DNA of 64,000 nucleotides from Oleidesulfovibrio sp047973035 (lineage in GTDB: Bacteria; Desulfobacterota; Desulfovibrionia; Desulfovibrionales; Desulfovibrionaceae): NCBI RefSeq assembly GCF_047973035.1, contig NZ_JBKEBF010000046.1, forward strand, positions 62,001 through 126,000, written 5' to 3'. The translations under genes were made by a program, and so were the position numbers. A model generated the notes under the pieces. It saw only the letters and a list, made by a program, of their open reading frames with translations, was not told the origin of the DNA and ran no database searches. Position 1 is the first letter of the stretch. Each line of letters begins with the position of its first letter. This document shows, in pieces, positions 57,201-64,000 of this stretch.

Positions 57201-58652
57201 TTATTTTTGCAGTCTGCGGTGCAACGCAAAGCGCGATATCCCAAGGTACGCGGCAGCCTTACTTTTGTTACCGCCGAATTTCTCCACGGCCTTGTGCATG
57301 ATTTCAGTTGTGAATTCATCCAGATTAAAACCGTTATCCGGCAGTACAAATTCAGCTTTTGTCAGCACAGGTATTACCGGTGTGCAGCAGGCTTTGTGGC
57401 GGCTTTCAGGACTTCCGTGAATGAAACTGAGATGTGCCGCTTCAAGCAGAGATCCCTGATGAATAAGCACTGCGCGTTCTATGGCGTTTTCAAGTTCACG
57501 CACGTTGCCTTTCCAGGAATGTGTAAGCAGCAACCGCATGGCGCTGCTGCTTATTCCCTTAAAAAGTTTCTTTTTTCGCTTTGCCTCGCGCTGCAGAAAC
57601 ATATCCGCAAGCAGCGGGATGTCTTCGGGCCGTTGGCGTAATGCGGGCAGGGTGATGTGCCCTACCGTCAGGCGGTGGTACAAGTCGCGGCGAAAAGTCC
57701 CGTTTTCGACCATTTCTGCCAGATTCTGGTTCGCCGCACAGATAACGCGCGCTTTGAACGTACGTTTTTTTACGCCTCCCACACGGTAAAAAGCGTGTTC
57801 TTCCAGCACACGAAGTAGTTTTGGCTGAAGAGACAGCGGCATTTCTGCAATTTCGTCCAGAAAGATAGTGCCGGAATCGGCAGCTTCCAGCTTGCCTGGC
57901 GCGCCGCCGGAGCGGCTGCCGGTGTAGGCGCCTTCTTCGTGCCCGAAGAGCTCTGCTTCAAACAGATCCTGAGGTATGGCAGCACAGTTGATTGCTATGA
58001 AGGGCGTTTCTGTTCCGGCTTCACCATAGTGAATCATGCGGGCGATAACTTCTTTGCCGGTACCGGTTTCACCTTCCAGCAGGACTGGCACTGCAGGATC
58101 ATCATGAAAAATGCGGGCTTCTTCCAATACCTGCTGCATGGCCGGAGCCTGAGCCACAATAGTGCCGATACCCACTACAGACTTAAGCCGCTTACGGACC
58201 TTGTCCAGATCCGCTTGCAGGGTGCTGGTAGCTTTGTTTACTTTATCGGTCAGGTTTTGTTTAAGATCTTTGTTTTCAAGCAGCAGCGCCTGATGCTCTG
58301 CGCTGCGCTCCACAACGGCAGCCAGTTCGCGGGCGTTGATCGGTTTTGCAAGATAATCATAAGCCCCTTTGCGCAAGGCCTCGACCGCCGTATGCATATC
58401 TCCGTGACCAGTGATCAGGACCACGTCCGAATAGCGGGTTCGTTCATAATTCTTTATTCTGGTCAGCAGTTCCAGGCCGTCCATCTCCGGCATGCGGATG
58501 TCGGTTATAACCAGCGGATAGTAAGCTTCCTGCAAACGTGCCAGCGCCTGCACAGGGTTGCTGAAGGCTTCCGGCTCGTGCCCTATGTCGCTCAATACAA
58601 CGCTGAGGCTCTGCAGGCTGTTAGGGTTGTCATCAATGATCATTATCCGCAT
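57201..58652 (-). CDS. NtrC-family sigma54 response regulator
   Basis: This 483-residue protein starts after GGAG. The receiver domain has phospho-acceptor Asp51 in ITDIRMPEMDG and Lys103 in AKP. The AAA+ domain has GETGTGKE, the sigma54 contact loop as GAYTGS, and GTIFLDEIAEM. A complete Fis-type helix-turn-helix ends the protein (GNKSKAAAYLGISRFALHRR). It overlaps the upstream kinase gene by 20 bp. Tandem palindromes and a sigma54 promoter for a small RNA follow its stop codon, making it the likely activator of that RNA. Confidence 0.92.
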   Translation of the reverse strand: MRIMIIDDNPNSLQSLSVVLSDIGHEPEAFSNPVQALARLQEAYYPLVITDIRMPEMDGLELLTRIKNYERTRYSDVVLITGHGDMHTAVEALRKGAYDYLAKPINARELAAVVERSAEHQALLLENKDLKQNLTDKVNKATSTLQADLDKVRKRLKSVVGIGTIVAQAPAMQQVLEEARIFHDDPAVPVLLEGETGTGKEVIARMIHYGEAGTETPFIAINCAAIPQDLFEAELFGHEEGAYTGSRSGGAPGKLEAADSGTIFLDEIAEMPLSLQPKLLRVLEEHAFYRVGGVKKRTFKARVICAANQNLAEMVENGTFRRDLYHRLTVGHITLPALRQRPEDIPLLADMFLQREAKRKKKLFKGISSSAMRLLLTHSWKGNVRELENAIERAVLIHQGSLLEAAHLSFIHGSPESRHKACCTPVIPVLTKAEFVLPDNGFNLDEFTTEIMHKAVEKFGGNKSKAAAYLGISRFALHRRLQK

Positions 58653-60552
58653 CAGGAACTCCTACGGGTTTCAACAGAATAGCAAAGCGCGCGCCCTGTT
58701 TCGGCGGGGGAAGATCTTCAGCCTGCACGGAGCCTCCCCATGTTTCGACAAACGCGTGCACAATGGACAGGCCAAGCCCCATACCGCTGCCTGCCTCTTT
58801 GGTAGTGAAAAAGGGGTCGAAAATACGTTCTTCCAGCCCTTGCAGTCCCGGACCGTTATCTTCAACTTCCAGACGGGCCATACCGGATTCAGCGGCAGAA
58901 GTGCGTATGTGAATGGTCTTATCCAGAATATCTATAGAATCAAGAGCATGCATGGCATTGATTACCAGATTGATAACCACCTGTTCAAGTTGAACAGCAT
59001 TTCCGAAAATTATGGGAACATCGGCACCGAAGTCCAGCTTCAGAAAAATGTTGTGTGATTGCAGTTGTGCGCCTACGAGGCCAAGTGCGCTGTTAATGGC
59101 ATCTTCAACAACTACAGGCCCGCAGTTTGGTGTTTCTTCCTGCAGTACAACAGTGCGCATGTGAGTTATGATTTCACGGATTTTTTCTGCTTCACGCAGT
59201 ATCCATGACAGACGTTTGAAAAGAAGCTCCGGCTCAATGGACCCCTGCTTTTCAAGCATCATCTCCAGACCGCTGGCGTATAACTGTAGTGCGCTGAGTG
59301 GCTGGTTGATTTCGTGCGCGATGCCGCCTGCCAACGTTCCCATGGCTTCAAGTTTACGTGTGCGTTGCAAGCTCTGTTCAGCCTGTCTGCGCTCAGTGAT
59401 ATCGTCCAGCATAAGGATTGATGCACCGGCCATGCGCTCTTCACCACGGATGGGACAGACTACTATCCGAAAGATACGTTCGCCGCTGAGGGACATAAGC
59501 GGAAGCTCAGTTTCATCTGACGAACCGGTAAGAACCGCTTTAAGCAGGCTTTGCGCGGGGTGGCTGCATAACTGTTCTAAGGGCGACTGCAGCGGGGGTG
59601 CGGCAGTTTCTGCTGAAAGGCTGTTTTCTGCTGTCTCTGCGACTGAGGGGCGGGTAAGGCTGAACAGGTCATCTACAAAAACGCCGCTTGAAATAGCATC
59701 GCCGAACCATTCTGAAATCTTTGGGTTTACAGCCTGGATACTGCCGTTTGCATCGATAACGGCAATGCCTGACGCCAGGTTGTCGGTGATTGCTCTGTAG
59801 CGTTGTTCGCTGTGGCTCAGCGCTTTCTGGGCTTTCAGGCTTTGCGAGATATCAAGGCCGATAATGAGCACACTAGGGCTGCCGTCATCCAGCGGAAAAG
59901 GATAGGCAAACGTTCTGTATGCTTTACCGGCGCGGGGATGCTCCCATTCGGAAATGGTGAGGCTGTCTGTTTCGAAAACATCAAACGGTGCACAGACGTT
60001 GCAAGGTTCGCTACGTCCGCGGATGTGCTGATAGCAGGGCAGGTGGCGGACATCGCCGAACATGTCGTAAAATGTCTGGTTGGCGTAGCGTATGCTGTAA
60101 TCCTGACTGACAAGAACCACAAAGGCTGGAAACCGATTGAACAGCGGCGGCATCTGGGCGTTTCCGGTGCCTGTAAGAGGGTGCGCCGGTGCCTGATCGC
60201 ACTGTACGCTCACTGCAGGTACAGGTCTGCCGCCCTGACTGAACAGGCGCGGCGTAAATACAAGGCGGATGGCGCCTGTTGTGTGGGTCAGAATACATTC
60301 AAACGGGACGGGAGAGCCTGATGCAAGCCACTGTGTAAGCTTATCCAGTTGGTTGGCAGATTTTAGCGTTGAATGGAGAGCCGCAGGCAGTTCGGATTCC
60401 TGCCAGCCTGTATGGGGGTTGATGGCGGCTGCGGCATACGTCAAACCCCGTCCGGTGACCGGGTCGTCTGCCATAAGGTGCAGGAGTCTTGCAGTGGGCT
60501 CTGGTGCGGGGCTGCTCTTCAAGCCGGAGTTCGCGCTGGATTGTGTGTGCAT
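58633..60552 (-). CDS. cytosolic PAS histidine kinase with Cys-bearing PAS
   Basis: This 639-residue kinase has no clear membrane helix. A PAS domain at about 140-240 carries Cys173, Cys184 and Cys187 in PCYQHIRGRSEPCNVC. A second PAS follows (about 248-385), then HisKA with His413 in GGIAHEINQPLSALQ and a HATPase with DNGPGLQGLEERIF and GSGMGLGLSI. The Cys arrangement recurs in PAS kinases of anaerobic deltaproteobacteria and could bind metal or sense redox. It overlaps the regulator gene, so it is the probable direct partner. Confidence 0.88.
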   Translation of the reverse strand: MHTQSSANSGLKSSPAPEPTARLLHLMADDPVTGRGLTYAAAAINPHTGWQESELPAALHSTLKSANQLDKLTQWLASGSPVPFECILTHTTGAIRLVFTPRLFSQGGRPVPAVSVQCDQAPAHPLTGTGNAQMPPLFNRFPAFVVLVSQDYSIRYANQTFYDMFGDVRHLPCYQHIRGRSEPCNVCAPFDVFETDSLTISEWEHPRAGKAYRTFAYPFPLDDGSPSVLIIGLDISQSLKAQKALSHSEQRYRAITDNLASGIAVIDANGSIQAVNPKISEWFGDAISSGVFVDDLFSLTRPSVAETAENSLSAETAAPPLQSPLEQLCSHPAQSLLKAVLTGSSDETELPLMSLSGERIFRIVVCPIRGEERMAGASILMLDDITERRQAEQSLQRTRKLEAMGTLAGGIAHEINQPLSALQLYASGLEMMLEKQGSIEPELLFKRLSWILREAEKIREIITHMRTVVLQEETPNCGPVVVEDAINSALGLVGAQLQSHNIFLKLDFGADVPIIFGNAVQLEQVVINLVINAMHALDSIDILDKTIHIRTSAAESGMARLEVEDNGPGLQGLEERIFDPFFTTKEAGSGMGLGLSIVHAFVETWGGSVQAEDLPPPKQGARFAILLKPVGVPDADNDH

Positions 60553-60600
60553 GTGAAAGGCACTATGCGGTTTTTCGCGCCGCAGGTCAAAGTCCGGCTG

Positions 60601-62757
60601 TCAGGATTGCTCATCTTCGGGAAAGACGGGCAGGCGAATGATAAAACGTACTCCGTGTGGTTGTACTGTCTCGTGGAAAACAGTCCCTTTGTGTTTTTGC
60701 GTAATAATAACATACGAAACTGAAAGCCCCAGCCCTGTTCCTTCACCTACTTCTTTGGTGGTAAAGAACGGATCAAAAATTCTGCGTGAAGTGCCGGAGC
60801 TAATGCCGGGGCCGTTGTCTTCAACCTCTACACGCAGGTGCATAGTTTCCAGAATTGTACGAATGACGATACGCGGGTTCTCTGTTTTGGCCTGTGCCAT
60901 GGCCTGAGCAGCATTGCGTATAAGGTGCAGAAATACTTGTTCAAGGTCTGATGAAGAACAGGGGACAGGCGGAAGCCCTTTGCTTAGCTCGGTGGTAATG
61001 GAAATTTTGTTAAGAGACGCCTGATTGCCAAGATTCCATTCGCTTTGGGCAAGCAACAGAACGCGTTCAATAAGCGCATTAATATCGCTGGGGATCAATA
61101 TGGGAGCTTCCGGCTGGCTGAAGTTCAGAATTTGGGAGACTATGGCCGCGGCCTGTTCCCCCGCACGCTGGATGCTATTCACTATTGATTCGATGTTACG
61201 AAGCTTGTTGTATTGCTCAAGCGATTGCAGATCAATTCCAGATTTTTCTGCGGCCACTTTGTTTGCAGGCAGCTCGGGCGACATGCGGCGCCTGATATTT
61301 TGGACAGCCTGCAGGATTGCGCCGAGCGGATTATTGATTTCATGCGCCATCCCAGCGGCGAGCCCGCCCAGCGAAATCATTTTTTCTGTCTGTGCCAGAA
61401 GTTCCTGAAGCTGTTGCCGGGTGGTTACATCTCTTATTCCCCCTTCGACAGCAACAGGTTTACCGGTAGACTGGTTGTAAATCAGCTTTGAATTGGTTTC
61501 GACGATAATGTGGTCACCGTTTTTGCGCCTCAGTTCCACCTGAACATTACTGACTGTACCGTCAGCAAGAATACGTCTGACAAATTGGGCGCGTTCTTCC
61601 AGATTGACGTATAAATCGCGTGCTATGTCGATGCCGATGAGTTCATCCTGACTGTCATAACCTAGAATAGACGCAGCGGCAGGGTTGCATAGCTGTATTT
61701 TGCCATTCATATCAGCACGGTAAAAGCCGTCCTGCATGGTTTCAAAAATAGTGCGGTACTTACGCTCACTTTCGGCCAGCGCTTGTTCTGTCAGCTGTAA
61801 TTTTTCTATCTTGAACTGCAACTGCTGTGTGCGCCATGCAAGTTTTTTTCTGAGGAACAGAAGCCAGCAAAGTCCCACAGCCATGAATATAAAAATGGGA
61901 GTAAGCACCCAGGCCGCATATTCCAATGCCAGCTCAAGAGCTGAACGGCGTTCAAGTTTGCCAAACCACTTGTCATAAATTGCGTCAAATTCGCCGGTTA
62001 TATTAAGTACTGCGAGTGCTTCGTTGAAGGTTTCACAAAGATCACTCCGATCAAGAGGAAAGGCAAAGCACAGGGGAGTAACAAGAACAGGCTCGCCGGC
62101 TACCTCGACGTTAGATAGCTTTAGCTGGTGGATCAGGAAGAGCCCTTCAAGCCTTCCCATCAGGACGGCATCACCTTTGCCCTGAGCGAGCAGTTCAAGC
62201 GCCTGATCGGGTGAGGGGGTGGGCACGATCGCGCTATGTGGCATGTGCTTAAGGGCAAAGTCATGCATAATATCGCCTTGCTGCACAAAGACTGTTTTGC
62301 CGTCCAGATCTGCGATTGTCGCCGGGTGGAATCCATTCCGGACAAAAATTGAGTGGTGGATGTTGGTGTAGGGTTCGGAAAAAAGAACTTCTGCCTGCCG
62401 GTGTTTACTGAAAAACATTGCTGCAAGCACATCTGCTTTGCCGTTCAGTACATCCTCCTTGATTTCGCTCCATACCCCCGGAGAAAATTTCAGGTGCAGC
62501 CCGCTTCTTCTGGCAATGGCCTGCGTGAGCTCCACACTGAATCCGCTTGGAATGCCGTGGTTGACATACTCATATGGCGGGCGATTTATATCGCTGCGGA
62601 CAAGCAGAATTTCTTCATGAGCAGATGCCTTTTCCAGAGCCGGAAAGAGCAGGCAGAAAAAAGTCAGCAACAACGCGGTTGCACCCGTATACATATGTTG
62701 TATCGGGTGTCGGGCTGCCTTGGGTGGCTGACTGTGAGATAACGCTACGTACACCAC
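60601..62757 (-). CDS. membrane histidine kinase with periplasmic solute-binding sensor
   Basis: This 718-residue kinase has a signal segment ending ASA (about residue 46; a start at Met22 is possible). A family-3 solute-binding domain (about 48-266: NRPPYEYVNHGIPSGFSVEL, FDAIYDKWFG), a helix at 283-303 and a PAS domain (about 330-450) follow. HisKA has His472 in GMAHEINNPLGAI, and the HATPase has DNGPGI and GEGTGLGLSV. Such sensors read amino acids or other small solutes. It is 48 bp upstream of the second kinase, giving a two-kinase, one-regulator operon. Confidence 0.9.
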   Translation of the reverse strand: MVYVALSHSQPPKAARHPIQHMYTGATALLLTFFCLLFPALEKASAHEEILLVRSDINRPPYEYVNHGIPSGFSVELTQAIARRSGLHLKFSPGVWSEIKEDVLNGKADVLAAMFFSKHRQAEVLFSEPYTNIHHSIFVRNGFHPATIADLDGKTVFVQQGDIMHDFALKHMPHSAIVPTPSPDQALELLAQGKGDAVLMGRLEGLFLIHQLKLSNVEVAGEPVLVTPLCFAFPLDRSDLCETFNEALAVLNITGEFDAIYDKWFGKLERRSALELALEYAAWVLTPIFIFMAVGLCWLLFLRKKLAWRTQQLQFKIEKLQLTEQALAESERKYRTIFETMQDGFYRADMNGKIQLCNPAAASILGYDSQDELIGIDIARDLYVNLEERAQFVRRILADGTVSNVQVELRRKNGDHIIVETNSKLIYNQSTGKPVAVEGGIRDVTTRQQLQELLAQTEKMISLGGLAAGMAHEINNPLGAILQAVQNIRRRMSPELPANKVAAEKSGIDLQSLEQYNKLRNIESIVNSIQRAGEQAAAIVSQILNFSQPEAPILIPSDINALIERVLLLAQSEWNLGNQASLNKISITTELSKGLPPVPCSSSDLEQVFLHLIRNAAQAMAQAKTENPRIVIRTILETMHLRVEVEDNGPGISSGTSRRIFDPFFTTKEVGEGTGLGLSVSYVIITQKHKGTVFHETVQPHGVRFIIRLPVFPEDEQS

Positions 62758-62903
62758 TTGTAGTATCCGGTGTTACAGTAAAACGGGGTGTTCGGTTTAC
62801 TATCTTTCGGTAACTATAACCCACTTTAGCAAGAGATTGTGTAAAGGCAAGCAGGATAGTGATACAACGTTGGCTTTTTTTGTCAGGCAGGAGCTTGATA
62901 CAA

Positions 62904-62936
62904 CAAAAGCCGGATCAATGATCCGGCTGATTTTTT
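62904..62936 (-). terminator. bidirectional terminator after the S24 repressor
   Basis: A perfect stem AGCCGGATCA / TGATCCGGCT is flanked by CAAAA and TTTTTT. It lies 10 bp after the repressor stop and works in either direction. Confidence 0.88.
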
Positions 62937-62946
62937 GTACAGGTTG

Positions 62947-63642
62947 CTACATCTTTTGCAAAACCCATGTGACGCGGCCGACAATGCTGGCCTGATGTTT
63001 GCCGAGAGGCAGAAACTGCTCGGGCAGAGCAGGGTTTTCAGAACGCAGGATAAAGCGCTGGTTCTGTGCATCAAGGTAGATGCGACGGATGGCGATTCCT
63101 TCGTAAGGAATGAACACGCCATACAGTTCGCCGGACATGATGCTTTTCTGCTGAGTATCCAGACCTACGAAGGCGCCTTTGGAAATCAGCGGCTCCATGC
63201 TGGTTGCTTCAACTTTGAAAACCTGAATGGATGGTCCGGCAAAAGACTGAGGCACGCTGAGTTTGCTCAGGCCTTTGCTTGGCAGTTCATTTTTATCTGC
63301 CTGGTTATCGTGCATGGCATATACGGTAACCACACTGCTTTTTGCATCGGGATCTCCGTACTTTGCCGGGTCTTCAAATACCTGCCCTGCCGCAGGGCCA
63401 TCTACCGGCTGGTATCCCTGCTCGGTGCGCAGGTACATGGGGCCGCTGCCCATTTTAAGCCAATCAGGGTTAAGACCGAACTTTTCAAACAGTTTCATAT
63501 ACCAATCGGACGGAACGCTGTTGCGGCGCTTTGCATCAGAAATACTGGACTGTCTGATGTCCAGGACCTCTGCAAGCTCTACCTGAGTCCGGGTATTGGT
63601 AGCCATTTTGATTCTTTCAAAAACTTCATCAAAAGTAGACAT
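62947..63642 (-). CDS. CI-like repressor with S24 domain lacking the catalytic lysine
   Basis: This 231-residue protein has an N-terminal CI-type helix-turn-helix (TQVELAEVLDIRQSSISDAKRR) and a C-terminal LexA-like domain with Ser148 in EATSMEPLI. The position of the catalytic Lys (VKRL in UmuD) reads IRRI here, so the Ser-Lys dyad is probably broken and self-cleavage unlikely. Such phage-like regulators occur as housekeeping genes in Desulfovibrio relatives. No phage genes are nearby. Palindromes in its own promoter suggest autoregulation. Confidence 0.82.
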   Translation of the reverse strand: MSTFDEVFERIKMATNTRTQVELAEVLDIRQSSISDAKRRNSVPSDWYMKLFEKFGLNPDWLKMGSGPMYLRTEQGYQPVDGPAAGQVFEDPAKYGDPDAKSSVVTVYAMHDNQADKNELPSKGLSKLSVPQSFAGPSIQVFKVEATSMEPLISKGAFVGLDTQQKSIMSGELYGVFIPYEGIAIRRIYLDAQNQRFILRSENPALPEQFLPLGKHQASIVGRVTWVLQKM

Positions 63643-63659
63643 AGTATTCTCCCGCCTAG

Positions 63660-63713
63660 TTGTCGGCCATGGCGGACAATAGCCGATATATTCGCACGAT
63701 ACCGTGCGTTGAA
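63660..63713 (-). promoter_or_regulatory. promoter and operators of the S24 repressor
   Basis: On the minus strand TTCAAC (63708-63713) and TATATC (63685-63690) are 17 bp apart. The spacer holds a perfect inverted repeat CGCACG-N4-CGTGCG (63693-63708). Just downstream, 63660-63679 is an 18-of-20 palindrome (TTGTC ... GACAA around GCCATGGC). These look like repressor operators. Confidence 0.5.
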
Positions 63714-64000
63714 ATGCAGGGCTGCCTGAAAACTTTCCGACTTATGCCGTTGGCTTGCTCCTGCTATCTTGTATACGTGCTTCCCGATATCTGTATGGAA
63801 TGCCACTAGCCCCCTTATTTGCCTGACACAACAGAAAATCTTTTAAAAGCAGTTGTCTATACCCTCATTATTTGCAGCGGTTGTATTGCGAAATGAAAGT
63901 GAGACTATCTTGTGAGGAAGCCGGAAAGTATAATTAGAGCTGTATATACAAAATGAATGCCATCAGCCATCAATCCTTATACGCTTTTAAGATTATTGAG
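63714..64000. other. 287 bp at the right edge, no complete gene
   Basis: A weak plus-strand TTGGCT-N16-TATACG promoter-like pair lies near 63750-63777. A short plus frame opens at 63953 and runs off the window. I cannot assign it, and there is no ribosome binding site. Confidence 0.35.

Noticed and set aside
62947..63642. Prophage remnant
   Set aside because: Only a CI-like repressor is present, with housekeeping-style context; no integrase, structural genes or att repeats.

Overview
The window looks like a chromosomal segment from a Desulfovibrio-like sulfate reducer (Desulfovibrionaceae). This is an inference. It rests on the order rpmE-yqhQ-prfA-prmC-lpxC next to a tRNA/tuf/secE/nusG/ribosomal/rpoBC block, many chemoreceptors and sigma54 activators, two-component kinases with a Cys-bearing PAS domain, and moderate GC. 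There are no rRNA genes, insertion sequences, CRISPR arrays or prophage blocks.

Layout. Positions 1-22.1 kb are all minus strand: an SDR epimerase cut by the window edge, an NtrY-like kinase with a DUF4390 protein, then (in transcription order) rpmE, yqhQ-like, prfA, prmC, lpxC, four tRNAs, tuf, rpmG, tRNA-Trp, secE, nusG, rplK, rplA, rplJ, rplL, rpoB, rpoC. From 22.3 to 26.8 kb (plus) lie a TlyA-like methyltransferase, a chemoreceptor and an exported beta-carbonic anhydrase. From 27.2 to 30.0 kb (minus) are a metal-efflux operon (His-rich permease, MarR, MntP) and an orphan EcfT. From 30.1 to 38.5 kb (plus) are umuDC, a zinc-ribbon/PilZ protein and two tandem paralogous chemoreceptors. From 38.9 to 45.1 kb (minus) are rlmN, a degenerate CCA-transferase/HD protein, pyrC, pyrB and an amidohydrolase. 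From 45.7 to 56.8 kb are a WcbI-like gene, a Memo protein, a very large TPR protein, a sigma54 activator, a flagellar rod-like protein, folE2, nikR, a methyltransferase and bioY-ecfA. From 56.8 to 63.6 kb (minus) are a two-kinase/one-regulator signalling operon and an S24-type repressor.

The most interesting element sits just downstream of that signalling operon. On the minus strand, about 57030 to 56842, there is a candidate small RNA of about 190 nt. It has three stem-loops whose loops are runs of 7-9 C followed by AA, and the last one is a Rho-independent terminator. Its promoter carries correctly spaced sigma54 GG/GC elements, overlapped by a sigma70-like promoter. About 110-160 bp upstream, next to the stop codon of the NtrC-type response regulator, are two inverted repeats GTGCA-N4-TGCAC centred 32 bp apart. 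I read this as a sensor-kinase/regulator/sigma54-sRNA circuit, similar in logic to Qrr or GlmY systems, and I do not recognise it as a described family.

Other leads are an operator-like pair TTGA-N3-TCAA before the metal operon, a CCA-enzyme homologue that has lost its nucleotidyltransferase signature, a Lar-like zinc ribbon fused to PilZ, a split biotin ECF transporter, a long Cys-rich extension on UmuD, and an S24 repressor lacking the catalytic lysine.
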